This document shows, one piece after another, positions 1 to 8,733 of a stretch of 64,000 nt of DNA. How positions within the stretch are numbered: position 1 is the stretch's first letter; each line of letters starts with the position of its first letter. The notes under the pieces are model-generated. The model had not been told where the DNA came from. It saw nothing but the letters and a program-made list of their open reading frames with translations, and ran no database searches. This DNA is from Chitinophaga oryziterrae. Its GTDB lineage: Bacteria; Bacteroidota; Bacteroidia; Chitinophagales; Chitinophagaceae. The position numbers and the translations under genes are program-made. The DNA lies in contig NZ_WRXO01000003.1 of assembly GCF_009758125.1 (NCBI RefSeq), positions 62,001 through 126,000 on the forward strand. The letters are read 5' to 3'.

Positions 1-51
1 CTCATTTCCTATTAATGTACAAAAGACGCAAATTCTTCCTGAAGATTACAT

Positions 52-59
52 TACCTTTG
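52..59 (+). promoter_or_regulatory. -7 promoter box of the DEAD-box helicase gene
   Basis: TACCTTTG matches the Bacteroidota -7 consensus TAnnTTTG and ends 17 bases before the ATG at 77. I see no good TTTG-type -33 box at the usual spacing, so the call rests on the -7 box and its position. Confidence 0.5.
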
Positions 60-76
60 CGGTTTATTTAAGAGAT

Positions 77-1423
77 ATGACTTTTGAAGAATTAAACCTG
101 AGCAAACCTTTACTAAACGCTTTAAGTGACCTGGACTATGTACAGCCCACCACTATTCAGCAGAAGGTTTTCTCTGTAGTAATGTCCGGCCGCGATGTAT
201 GTGGAATAGCCCAAACGGGCACGGGTAAGACTTTTGCATACCTGCTTCCCATGTTACGGCTGTTCAAATTTTCGAAAGACCGTTACGCCCAGATGCTGAT
301 TGTAGTGCCTACCCGCGAACTGGTAGTACAGGTAGTCGAAGCTGTAAAGCAGTTAACCACCTATATGACAGTGGAAGTAGCCGGTTTTTACGGCGGCGTA
401 AATATGAATCCCCAGATGGAAGCAGCCGAAAAGAAGCTGGACGTGGTCGTTGCCACTCCCGGCCGCTTAGTGGACCTGATCCTGAGCGGGGCTTTAAAGA
501 CGAAAGCCATTAAACGCCTGGTGATAGATGAGGTAGATGAGATGATGAACCTGGGGTTCCGCCCGCAGATCAACATGATCCTGGACCTGCTGCCTTTAAA
601 GAGGCAGAACCTGTTGTTCTCTGCTACTATCACGGAAGAAGTGCAGAAACTGATGACCACCTACTTCAATGATCCGGTAACGATAGAGGCTGCCCCTACT
701 GGTACCCCGTTGAAGAACATCCAGCAGATAGGTTATGATGTTCCTAACTTCCACACCAAGGTGAACCTGCTGGAATTACTGCTGACAGAAAACGAAGACA
801 TGGCCAGGGTGCTGGTGTTCGTTGCTACAAAAGAGCTGGCAAACGAATTGTACGAGCTGATCTCTGCCAAATTCCCGGAAAAAGTAGGTGTGATGCACTC
901 CAATAAAGAGCAGAACCACCGTTTCAACACAGTAAAGCAGTTCAAAGAAGGTAACTACCGGTTTATTATTGCAACAGATATCATTGCCCGCGGGTTGGAT
1001 ATTGCAGAAGTAACCCATGTTATTAACTTTGATACACCGGAAGTACCGGAGAATTACCTGCACCGTATTGGCAGAACAGGTCGTGCGGATAAGGACGGGA
1101 TAGCGCTGATTTTTGTGAAACCGGCAGAAAAGGAGTTCCAGGAGAGTATAGAAGGGTTGATGAGTTACAGGATCCCTATGCAACCATTACCTGAGAACCT
1201 GGTGATCTCTGATGTGCTGACAGAAGATGAGCTGCCACAGGTGAAAATGAAGAACTACCTGATCAAACTTCCGGCTAAAGAATTATCCGGTCCGGCTTTC
1301 CATGAAAAATCTGCCAAGAACAGGAAGGTGAACAGGAAAGTATCCCATGCAGATAAGATGATGAAGAAGTACGGGAAACCAAAGACGAGAGGCGCGAAGG
1401 TAAAGGGTAAGAAGAAAAAATAA
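77..1423 (+). CDS. DEAD-box ATP-dependent RNA helicase
   Basis: This is a cytoplasmic RNA helicase that would unwind or remodel RNA duplexes using ATP (ribosome assembly, mRNA turnover or cold adaptation). The 448 residues hold the Q-motif region near residue 24, motif I AQTGTGKT at 45-52, PTREL at 78-82, TPGR at 127-130, SAT at 182-184, ARGLD at 304-308 and HRIGRTGR at 329-336. Motif II reads DEVD (151-154) instead of DEAD; the first Asp-Glu pair, which coordinates Mg-ATP, is kept. The C-terminal 50 residues are Lys/Arg rich, typical of an RNA-binding tail in RhlE-like proteins. It is monocistronic and faces a convergent gene across a terminator. Confidence 0.93.
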   Translation: MTFEELNLSKPLLNALSDLDYVQPTTIQQKVFSVVMSGRDVCGIAQTGTGKTFAYLLPMLRLFKFSKDRYAQMLIVVPTRELVVQVVEAVKQLTTYMTVEVAGFYGGVNMNPQMEAAEKKLDVVVATPGRLVDLILSGALKTKAIKRLVIDEVDEMMNLGFRPQINMILDLLPLKRQNLLFSATITEEVQKLMTTYFNDPVTIEAAPTGTPLKNIQQIGYDVPNFHTKVNLLELLLTENEDMARVLVFVATKELANELYELISAKFPEKVGVMHSNKEQNHRFNTVKQFKEGNYRFIIATDIIARGLDIAEVTHVINFDTPEVPENYLHRIGRTGRADKDGIALIFVKPAEKEFQESIEGLMSYRIPMQPLPENLVISDVLTEDELPQVKMKNYLIKLPAKELSGPAFHEKSAKNRKVNRKVSHADKMMKKYGKPKTRGAKVKGKKKK

Positions 1424-1441
1424 ATTGTATTATACGCTGTG

Positions 1442-1480
1442 AAAACAAGTGACCTGTTAAAGCAACAGGTCATTTGTTTT
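1442..1480. terminator. Bidirectional terminator between convergent genes
   Basis: TGACCTGTT and AACAGGTCA form a 9-bp stem around a 5-base loop. The stem is flanked by AAAACAA on the left and TTGTTTT on the right, so both strands give a U-rich tail. It separates the helicase gene from the convergent gene ending at 1487. Confidence 0.75.
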
Positions 1481-1486
1481 TCATGA

Positions 1487-3661
1487 CTATTTAGGCAGAA
1501 GAAATCCCAGTGTAAAACTGGCGTCTATGCCATAGATCAACGATTTTAAAAGATTAAAAGAGAACAGACGGGTGCTGTCGCACTTATAATCTATGCTGCC
1601 TGTACGCTTCGATACATCCAGCGATTTATCTTTGTTTTTAGGAATGATCAGATGCTTCAGCATGAAAGATGGGAACCATGCTGTTTTTTTAACGTTGCCC
1701 TTTAATTTGTCCACAACAAGATTATGGTATTCTCCCACAATTGTTCCGTTTGCCTTTTCTTCATTCAGGCTGAAACGGAATGCTAAATTATTAAGCACTC
1801 CTGATTCTATATGAAATTTACCAAGATTTTCTGCTGGTGAATTTAACCGGGTAATATCTAAATCTCTGACCACGCCATTTATATAATAATCCGTCTTTGG
1901 GTTAAGGGGTAGATAAATGGATACGTTTAATGTTCCTGAACCCATTAAAGAACCTTCTACATTCATATTCATATGATCAGAATCGGATTGGACGGGATGG
2001 TTAATAAGAGGAGATATGGATAGCTGGAATTTTTCTATTTTCAGTGTACCGGTTAGCAAACCATCTTTGGGAAACTCCTCATATGTTATTGTGGAATGAT
2101 TAACATGTACATTCTTTACCCGGATACCAAGCGGAAGACTTTTCAAAAGAGCGACGGGTAATGGCTGATGTTCTAACAAACGAGGTAATCTCCTGTCTCT
2201 GAAAACATATATGTTGCTTTCTTTAATCAATATTTTTTCAGCAATTAATTGTTTTTCAAACAGCTTTAAAACATCCAGTTTTACTATTTCTATGCCAGGA
2301 ATTGTTGCTTCAACCACATCTGTCTGGTGTCCTGTCTTATGGCCCAACTCAAATTTGTCGTATTGCGGAGTGATTTTCAAAAAAGCAATCTGTAATATTT
2401 CCTTTTTACTATCAATGATCAGCTTTTTAATTTGAATGTTCTGATAAGCACCAGGTATTGAGGAATTAATATCGTGTAATGCACAGGTGACACCTGAAAA
2501 ACGGGGACCATCTGTTTTAGTCATTTTTATTTTATCAATGACAATATCACCATTTAATTTTAACTGATTTATCTTGTCGGAATGCAGCGATAGATCGGTT
2601 TTTACTATTTCAAGATGGTTAATGGAGATATCTTTAATAGGCATGGGAATGGAAATGTCGGGCCCTTCGTAAGCAATTGACGAATGATTAACCCTGAAAG
2701 TATCTATTTGTATTTCTAAAGGAATTTCTTTCAAATAAGCAGATGGTCTTTTTGATTCGTTAGCTTCACCGCGTATGTTTAAATCCGTCTGATTTAATAT
2801 CATTTTTTCTGCAATAAATTTTCCATCGAACAATTTCATAACATTCATTTTTAGCATTGTTATGTTTGAAATTGTTGATTCAACAAGGATAGGTTGGTTT
2901 TTTGATTTCCTGAAAAATGTATGTTTGCTGAATAATGGTATAGTTTTTAAAGAATCAATTTGTACTATTCCTTTTTTACTGTCTATAGTTAAATTCTTTA
3001 TTTGTAACGTATGATAAGTTTCGGGTATGGCATAATTAATTTCGGATAAACTGCTTTCGAAGGCCCCGAAATGAAGATTGTTACTGGTAAAGGGTTTGTT
3101 TAAATCATTGATGCCTATTTCATCAATGGTTATACTTCCTTTTAGTGATAGCTGCTTTTTCTGGTCAGAATGCATCCATATATTGATCGCTGTTAATTCG
3201 AAATGACTGATCGAAATATGCCGGAAAGGAATCGGGGGAAACTTATTTTTTTGAGCAGTATCCTTTTCATTCAGAAGAAACTCATCAAGTTTAATTACCC
3301 CATTACGGAGCTTTAAATTATTTACTGAAAGTGTCTGATGGAATATGACCTTAAAAAGATTAATGCCATTAAGTTCGGCTGTTGAAAAATAAAGTGAATG
3401 TTGATGATGATTACTGTCTGGGGTATAATCTATTTTAAGATTGTTGAATGAAATTGAGGAAGAAAATAAATTGCTTCTGATGGAGGAAAAACTAACTTTT
3501 GCCAAAGGAGAAAGTTGGCGTAATTTTTCCCGGACCTTGTTTTGAACAATGTTATTTACAATAATGTTTGCAATGATTAGAATAAAAAAGATTCCGATAC
3601 TGCAACACATTAATACCAGCCATTTTGGCCAACGCCGTATTGGGGTCGTGGTTTCTTTCAT
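1487..3661 (-). CDS. AsmA/DUF748-like membrane-anchored protein with internal duplication
   Basis: The product of 724 residues has a short basic N-terminus, one membrane segment at about residues 14-38, and then a long beta-rich region with no catalytic motif. That layout is typical of AsmA/TamB/DUF748-like envelope proteins, which are anchored in the inner membrane and span or shape the periplasm; a role in lipid or outer-membrane homeostasis is only inference. Two stretches, about residues 148-298 and 345-492, are clearly related. Each runs through ISISHFE/ISINHLE, an IDSKKG/IDSKKE motif, and then KLFDGKFIAEKMIL/KLFEKQLIAEKILI. It is transcribed leftwards as a single gene. Its codon use and AT content are like many Bacteroidota orphan envelope genes. 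Confidence 0.6.
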   Translation of the reverse strand: MKETTTPIRRWPKWLVLMCCSIGIFFILIIANIIVNNIVQNKVREKLRQLSPLAKVSFSSIRSNLFSSSISFNNLKIDYTPDSNHHQHSLYFSTAELNGINLFKVIFHQTLSVNNLKLRNGVIKLDEFLLNEKDTAQKNKFPPIPFRHISISHFELTAINIWMHSDQKKQLSLKGSITIDEIGINDLNKPFTSNNLHFGAFESSLSEINYAIPETYHTLQIKNLTIDSKKGIVQIDSLKTIPLFSKHTFFRKSKNQPILVESTISNITMLKMNVMKLFDGKFIAEKMILNQTDLNIRGEANESKRPSAYLKEIPLEIQIDTFRVNHSSIAYEGPDISIPMPIKDISINHLEIVKTDLSLHSDKINQLKLNGDIVIDKIKMTKTDGPRFSGVTCALHDINSSIPGAYQNIQIKKLIIDSKKEILQIAFLKITPQYDKFELGHKTGHQTDVVEATIPGIEIVKLDVLKLFEKQLIAEKILIKESNIYVFRDRRLPRLLEHQPLPVALLKSLPLGIRVKNVHVNHSTITYEEFPKDGLLTGTLKIEKFQLSISPLINHPVQSDSDHMNMNVEGSLMGSGTLNVSIYLPLNPKTDYYINGVVRDLDITRLNSPAENLGKFHIESGVLNNLAFRFSLNEEKANGTIVGEYHNLVVDKLKGNVKKTAWFPSFMLKHLIIPKNKDKSLDVSKRTGSIDYKCDSTRLFSFNLLKSLIYGIDASFTLGFLLPK

Positions 3662-3695
3662 GATTGGATATCTGTTATTGAGGCAAGCCCGGCTG

Positions 3696-3742
3696 TCCGG
3701 AAGTTTATAAGTCTAAGTTACCTAAACTTATAAACTTCCGGA
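3696..3742. terminator. Strong hairpin downstream of the GH2 gene
   Basis: A perfect 17-bp stem (3696-3712 with 3726-3742) encloses a 13-base loop in the gap between the 3' end of the GH2 gene and the start of the leftward AsmA-like gene. There is no clear T-run on the exit side for leftward transcription, so it may be a terminator or an mRNA 3'-end stabiliser. Confidence 0.5.
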
Positions 3743-3758
3743 GGCTTTATTGTTTCTC

Positions 3759-6023
3759 TCACAGCATTGGCCAGGTTTTCTCCCCTTTCTTCATCTTATC
3801 CAATATTTCCTGATACATCTCCATATCACTTTCAGGAGATAAAGTGGTTCCTCTTTCCTGCCATTTTAAGGCATCTTCTTTGTGACCGAGTTTATAGAGA
3901 AGATTAGCGTAAGCAGTCATCGTAACAGAGTTCTTTTCCATCTCTACTACCTGTTTCATCCATGCCAGTGCCTGGTTGAGTAAGGCAGTGTCATTAGTGC
4001 CGGCAAACACTTTCGTTGCCATGCTGCTTATTTTAGCCGGAGAGAAGCTGGTACCTCCTTTTTTCAGATAGTCAGTTAAGTTATCTGTCATAGGTTTCCA
4101 ATCCTGACTCTTTTTAGCATCTGCTTCCTGTTCCAGAATGGCCAGGAACTGTTTACGGTTAGGATCAGGGATGGAAGTAGTGTCTGCATCTTTAAGCGCC
4201 AGCGCAGGGATCAGTATTTTACTGCGTTCCTGTGCAACAAAAGGAGCATGTATTTTACGTAGTGTTTCCAAAGGCACCTTGATGATTTCACGGTCGTAAG
4301 TCATGAGACCGTTCTCTTCTATTTCCACATCATAAGGCTCTGTGTAGATAGAACCGGAAAGACCTTCTGTTTCATATACTTTCAGGCGTTTCACCATACC
4401 TGCATATTTGCCGCTCATCTCAGAAGGAGTGATTTTTACGTATCCCCATCCGGCGGCAGCATTCCACTGATGACCTTTTACGGGAACGCCTACGCCGCCC
4501 CATTCACCCAGTACACGGGCTTTGCCGGGTAATGCAGGCGCTGTGCCCGGGCCGGGGTAATCGTGAATATCTGTAAGATCGCTGTTTGCCCATTTCTCAG
4601 CAGGGTTTTGCGGGCCATCTTTACCATAGTTTTCACCGGTATGCCCATTGATCAAACGGGAGTGGTCCGTTTTCTGCAACCATTTCGTCAGGCGTGCCTG
4701 ATCGTAGGTATACCAGCCTTCGTTGAATAACACCCAACAGATAATGGAAGGGTAGTTAAAGAGTTGTTCAACATTGGCCGTATTCTCTTCTTCAAAAGCC
4801 TTCTTTGCATCGGGTTGTAAGCTGGCGCAGGTAACCATGTCCTGCCATACCAGCATACCCAGTTTGTCTGCATGATAATACCATCTTGCGGGTTCTATTT
4901 TGATATGCTTGCGGATAGTATTAAAGCCCATGCTTTTTATCGCTGCAATATCAAATTGAAGGGCCTCATCTGTAGGGGCGGTATAGATACCATCAGGCCA
5001 GAAGCCCTGGTCTAATACCCCGAGATTATACGTGTATTTATCATTGAGAAAAATGCGTTCCTGTCCTTTAGTATCTTTTTTGATTTCTATCTTACGCATG
5101 CCGAAGTAAGAAGTGATCTGGTCTTCCGTATTCCCTTTTTTCACAAGGCGGATAGAAAGATCATAAAGGAAAGGGTCTTCCGGGTTCCAGAGATGCGCAT
5201 TTTTTACCGGGAGTTTCATCGTCGTGTTAGCTGCGCCTTTTATGCTGCCAGCTGTTTTACCATTCGCACTGGCCACAGCTTCTATGGTATAGTCGCTCGC
5301 AGCGCCGGTGGTATTGACAGTAAGGGAAAGATAACCGCCATCCACTTCAGGTATCATTTTAAGAGAAGAAATATATACGGGCGGAACAGTTTCCAGCCAT
5401 ACGGTCTGCCAGATACCGGTGGTAGCCGTGTAGCGGATACCCTGTGGTTTCAGTACCTGTTTCCCATGAGGGTTAGGCCCCTGATCGGTGGGGTCGTATA
5501 CACTTACAACCAGTTCGTTGTCTCCGCTTTGCAGCAGGTCTGTAATATCGAAGAAGAAGTTCTGGTAACCGCCGGTATGGTTCCCCGCTTCCTTCCCATT
5601 CACGAATACGGTTGTTTGCCAGTCTACAGCGCCGAAGTGCAGCAGGATGCGCCGATCGCTTTTCGTGTCTGGTTTAGGGAAGGTACGTTTGTACCAGAGG
5701 TGTTGGGTAGGTAGTACCGGTTTTTTAACACCTGATAAAGAAGACTCAATGGCAAAGGGGACCAGTATCTGTCCGTCGAACTGCGTAGGCTGAGCCGCGT
5801 CCTTGTCAGTAATGGCATATTGCCAGAGGCCGTTCAGGTTTTGCCAGCCGGTACGTACCAGCTGAGGGCGTGGATATTCGGGCAGTACTTTATCCGGTGT
5901 AACATCTTTTGCCCAGCGGGTCTGTAATGCTGCGGGTTGGATCTGCCATTGGGCCTGTGCCTCAGGCAGGCAGATACAGAACATGGGAATAAGGACCGGG
6001 AGTAGTTTTACAAAACGTTTCAT
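3759..6023 (-). CDS. Secreted glycoside hydrolase family 2 enzyme with TPR-like C-terminus
   Basis: This is a periplasmic or secreted exo-glycosidase of the beta-galactosidase/beta-glucuronidase/beta-mannosidase superfamily; the exact sugar cannot be read from the sequence. Residues 1-24 are a signal peptide ending in AQA. A sugar-binding jelly roll with WYKRTF and VDWQTTVFVNGKEAG follows, then an immunoglobulin-like sandwich, then a TIM barrel. The expected acid/base is Glu435 in LFNEGW and the nucleophile is Glu562 in IYTEPYD. After the barrel (about residue 600 on) there is an unusual helical extension of roughly 150 residues. It ends in TPR-like pairs such as AYANLLYKLGHKEDALKWQERG. The gene stands alone, without a SusCD pair beside it. 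Confidence 0.85.
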   Translation of the reverse strand: MKRFVKLLPVLIPMFCICLPEAQAQWQIQPAALQTRWAKDVTPDKVLPEYPRPQLVRTGWQNLNGLWQYAITDKDAAQPTQFDGQILVPFAIESSLSGVKKPVLPTQHLWYKRTFPKPDTKSDRRILLHFGAVDWQTTVFVNGKEAGNHTGGYQNFFFDITDLLQSGDNELVVSVYDPTDQGPNPHGKQVLKPQGIRYTATTGIWQTVWLETVPPVYISSLKMIPEVDGGYLSLTVNTTGAASDYTIEAVASANGKTAGSIKGAANTTMKLPVKNAHLWNPEDPFLYDLSIRLVKKGNTEDQITSYFGMRKIEIKKDTKGQERIFLNDKYTYNLGVLDQGFWPDGIYTAPTDEALQFDIAAIKSMGFNTIRKHIKIEPARWYYHADKLGMLVWQDMVTCASLQPDAKKAFEEENTANVEQLFNYPSIICWVLFNEGWYTYDQARLTKWLQKTDHSRLINGHTGENYGKDGPQNPAEKWANSDLTDIHDYPGPGTAPALPGKARVLGEWGGVGVPVKGHQWNAAAGWGYVKITPSEMSGKYAGMVKRLKVYETEGLSGSIYTEPYDVEIEENGLMTYDREIIKVPLETLRKIHAPFVAQERSKILIPALALKDADTTSIPDPNRKQFLAILEQEADAKKSQDWKPMTDNLTDYLKKGGTSFSPAKISSMATKVFAGTNDTALLNQALAWMKQVVEMEKNSVTMTAYANLLYKLGHKEDALKWQERGTTLSPESDMEMYQEILDKMKKGEKTWPML

Positions 6024-6150
6024 TAGAGCGTACTGGTGGTTTTAATGCTGACGAATATAACGGCCAGGGGCAGTAGTATATTCGCAGTGAGATATAATTA
6101 TCAGGGTTACATTGCACAAGCGGGCAAAAGGTAACATCATTTAAAAAGGA

Positions 6151-6188
6151 TGTTCATTTTAGCACAGGAAAGTGTCCGTATATGAACA
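6151..6188. promoter_or_regulatory. Possible operator upstream of the ABC permease gene
   Basis: TGTTCA (6151-6156) and TGAACA (6183-6188) form an inverted repeat with centres 32 bp apart in the 259-bp gap between divergent genes. A related GTGTCC lies inside. The spacing is wide for a single dimer, so this is only a candidate regulator site for the permease gene. Confidence 0.25.
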
Positions 6189-6282
6189 GATGATCGCCTG
6201 ATGAAATACTGTAATCCGCCATAGATATACATTCTGCTATATGGCATCTGTTTTGAATATAGGGAGCATAACAATATCAGCC

Positions 6283-8700
6283 ATGATCAAAAATTATCTT
6301 AAGATCGCATGGAGAAGCCTGGCCAGGAATAAGATGTATTCCCTGATCAATATCACCGGTTTAACGGTAGGCATCGCCTGTTGTATCCTGATTATATTGT
6401 ATGTAAAAGATGAATTATCATACGACCGTTATAATCAACATTATAATGAAACTTACCGGGTAGTACAGGCTTTCCGGAGCGCTAAAAACGTAAAGGATTT
6501 ACCGCCACCAGCGCCGGAAGAATACCAGGTATGGGGTTGCGCCCCGCTGGCTCCTGCACTGAAAGCAGATTTTCCGGAAGTAGATAAGATCGCACAGTTT
6601 ACCAGTCCGAATACATTCTTGCTTCAATACAGGGATAAGCACTTCCAGGAGAACGGTATCGTATTTGCCGATTCTTCCATGTTCGACATCTTCAGCTGGA
6701 AGATGATCTATGGAGATAAAACAACAGCCTTAAAAGGTGTGAATTCCATTGTACTTACTAAAAGTGTTGCAGAGAAATATTTCGGGAAGAGTAATCCTGT
6801 GGGACAGATGATAAAAGTAGATGATGGTAATTCACTCATGGTTACCGGTGAAATGGAAGATATTCCTTCCAATTCTCATTTCACTTTTAATGGCATGATT
6901 TCCATGAGTACTTTCAGGCAGATGAGATCTGAGATTTTCAATTGGTGGGGATATGTTGACTTCTATACTTACTTTACTGTATCAGCGCATACAGATATAA
7001 ACGCCATGCAGGCAAAGACTGCTGCATTTGTACAACGTCATAATCCCGCTGGTGCGGATCATAGTTATGCCATTGCTTTTGAGCCATTAAAGAATGCTTA
7101 TCTGCATTCGACAGCAAAGAGGCAACCAGGTGTGACCGGCAGTTTATCTAATGTATATATCTTCTCTCTGGTAGCCATTTTTATCCTGTTCATAGCTTGT
7201 ATCAATTTCATCAATCTCTCTACTGCCAGATCTATGGAAAGGGCAAAAGAGATAGGTGTAAGGAAGGCCGTGGGCGCACACCAGGAAGGACTGATGTTCC
7301 AGTACCTCACAGAATCTGTATTGATTGCATTCTTAGCGACTTTGCTGGGAGTGGCATTAGCGATTTGTTTATTACCGGTTGTGCGTGAAATGGCAGGTAA
7401 ACCATTACCGTTGACAGCGTTGCTGTCCTGGAAGATGCTGCTGGCATTCCTTTTAGCGCCTGTTTTAGTAGGTATCCCGGCGGGCATTTATCCTGCCTGG
7501 GTATTGGCCAGGTTTAAACCGGCATTGGTGTTAAAGGGTAAGTTTCATTCATCCGGTAAAGGGATACAATTGAGACAGGGGTTAGTGGTATTCCAGTTTA
7601 GTTTATCCATTGCATTGATCGCCTGCACCGCTATTGTATTTTCACAACTGAATCATCTCAGGTCTCATGACCTTGGTTTTCGGCAGGACCAGATGCTGGT
7701 GATAGACTATGGCGGTGATGGTAATATCAATAAAAATATTGAAGCCGTAAAGGCCATACTGGCGCGTAATCCCGCGGTAACATCTATCACGGCTTCAAGG
7801 GCAGTACCGGGAGATTTTCTGCCCGATGCAACCACTGTGATCGAAGCGCCTAATGGCGACAAGTCATCATTTGACCCTGGTATTTATGAAATAGATGCAG
7901 ATTTTTTACCCGCTTATGAGGTGAAAATGGCAGCAGGCAGGGCTTATTCCAAAAGTTTCTCCACAGATTCGGAACAGGCCATCATCATCAATGAAGCAGC
8001 GGCTAAAATGTATGGATATGCGAATCCTGCGGATGTGATAGGTAAATCTTTTGATCAGTGGGGACGCAAAGGAACTGTGATTGGTGTAACGAAAGATTTT
8101 AATTATCAGTCGCTCCATAACAAAGTAGAACCGCTGACCATCAGGATGGCACAGTTTTACTCGTTCAATAAATTATCCCTGCGTGTAAGGTCCGAACATC
8201 TGTCAGGGACAATTGCTGAACTACAGGATACCTGGGCTACCATAGCGCCAAACCGGCCTTTCCTGTATAGTTTCATGGATAAGTCGTTTAATGAGCAATA
8301 TCAGAAGGATGTACGCTTTGGGCAGATCTTTATGACCTTTGGCTTTTTAACGATATTCATCGCCTGCCTGGGATTGTTTGGCCTGGCTACTTATTCAACA
8401 GAAAAGAGATTAAAGGAAATCGGTGTGAGAAAGATCCTGGGAGCATCCGTAACAAATATTGTAACGCTGTTGTCCGGTGATTTTGTAAAGCTGGTGCTGA
8501 TCGCTATTATTATTGCTACACCATTGGCCTGGTGGGGAATGAACAAGTGGCTGAACGACTTCGCCTATCGTATAGCTATTCAGTGGTGGATCTTCGGCGT
8601 AGCCGGATTGATGGCTGTTGCCATTGCGTTGCTGACGGTAGGCGTGCTGGCATTAAAAGCCGCTACAGGCAATCCTGTGAAATCTTTAAGAGCAGAATAA
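6283..8700 (+). CDS. FtsX/MacB-type ABC transporter permease
   Basis: This is an inner-membrane permease of the MacB/FtsX type, expected to work with a separate ATPase in exporting small molecules or transducing signals across the envelope. I start it at 6283 (MIKNYLKIAWRSL), because this is the standard N-terminus of the family; an upstream in-frame ATG at 6241 would add 14 atypical residues. A MacB-type periplasmic domain lies between the first membrane helix (about residue 20-42) and a first FtsX three-helix block that starts near SNVYIFSLVAIF. A second periplasmic domain and a second FtsX block (GQIFMTFGFLTIF onward) follow. RAKEIGVRKAVGA and RLKEIGVRKILGA are the paired FtsX signatures. 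No ATPase gene is adjacent, which is common for these orphan permeases in Bacteroidota. Confidence 0.9.
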   Translation: MIKNYLKIAWRSLARNKMYSLINITGLTVGIACCILIILYVKDELSYDRYNQHYNETYRVVQAFRSAKNVKDLPPPAPEEYQVWGCAPLAPALKADFPEVDKIAQFTSPNTFLLQYRDKHFQENGIVFADSSMFDIFSWKMIYGDKTTALKGVNSIVLTKSVAEKYFGKSNPVGQMIKVDDGNSLMVTGEMEDIPSNSHFTFNGMISMSTFRQMRSEIFNWWGYVDFYTYFTVSAHTDINAMQAKTAAFVQRHNPAGADHSYAIAFEPLKNAYLHSTAKRQPGVTGSLSNVYIFSLVAIFILFIACINFINLSTARSMERAKEIGVRKAVGAHQEGLMFQYLTESVLIAFLATLLGVALAICLLPVVREMAGKPLPLTALLSWKMLLAFLLAPVLVGIPAGIYPAWVLARFKPALVLKGKFHSSGKGIQLRQGLVVFQFSLSIALIACTAIVFSQLNHLRSHDLGFRQDQMLVIDYGGDGNINKNIEAVKAILARNPAVTSITASRAVPGDFLPDATTVIEAPNGDKSSFDPGIYEIDADFLPAYEVKMAAGRAYSKSFSTDSEQAIIINEAAAKMYGYANPADVIGKSFDQWGRKGTVIGVTKDFNYQSLHNKVEPLTIRMAQFYSFNKLSLRVRSEHLSGTIAELQDTWATIAPNRPFLYSFMDKSFNEQYQKDVRFGQIFMTFGFLTIFIACLGLFGLATYSTEKRLKEIGVRKILGASVTNIVTLLSGDFVKLVLIAIIIATPLAWWGMNKWLNDFAYRIAIQWWIFGVAGLMAVAIALLTVGVLALKAATGNPVKSLRAE

Positions 8701-8726
8701 TGTTAAGAGGGTATACCCTCTTAACA
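8701..8726. terminator. Palindromic terminator between convergent genes
   Basis: A perfect 26-bp palindrome (arm TGTTAAGAGGGTA) begins directly after the permease stop codon and sits 7 bp before the end of the convergent regulator gene. Its position suggests bidirectional termination. It lacks a long T-tract. Confidence 0.6.
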
Positions 8727-8733
8727 TATTAAA

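Noticed and set aside
8701..8726. 26-bp palindrome after the permease gene as part of the dinD palindrome family
   Set aside because: Its sequence is unrelated to the dinD-associated core, and it fits a convergent terminator position.
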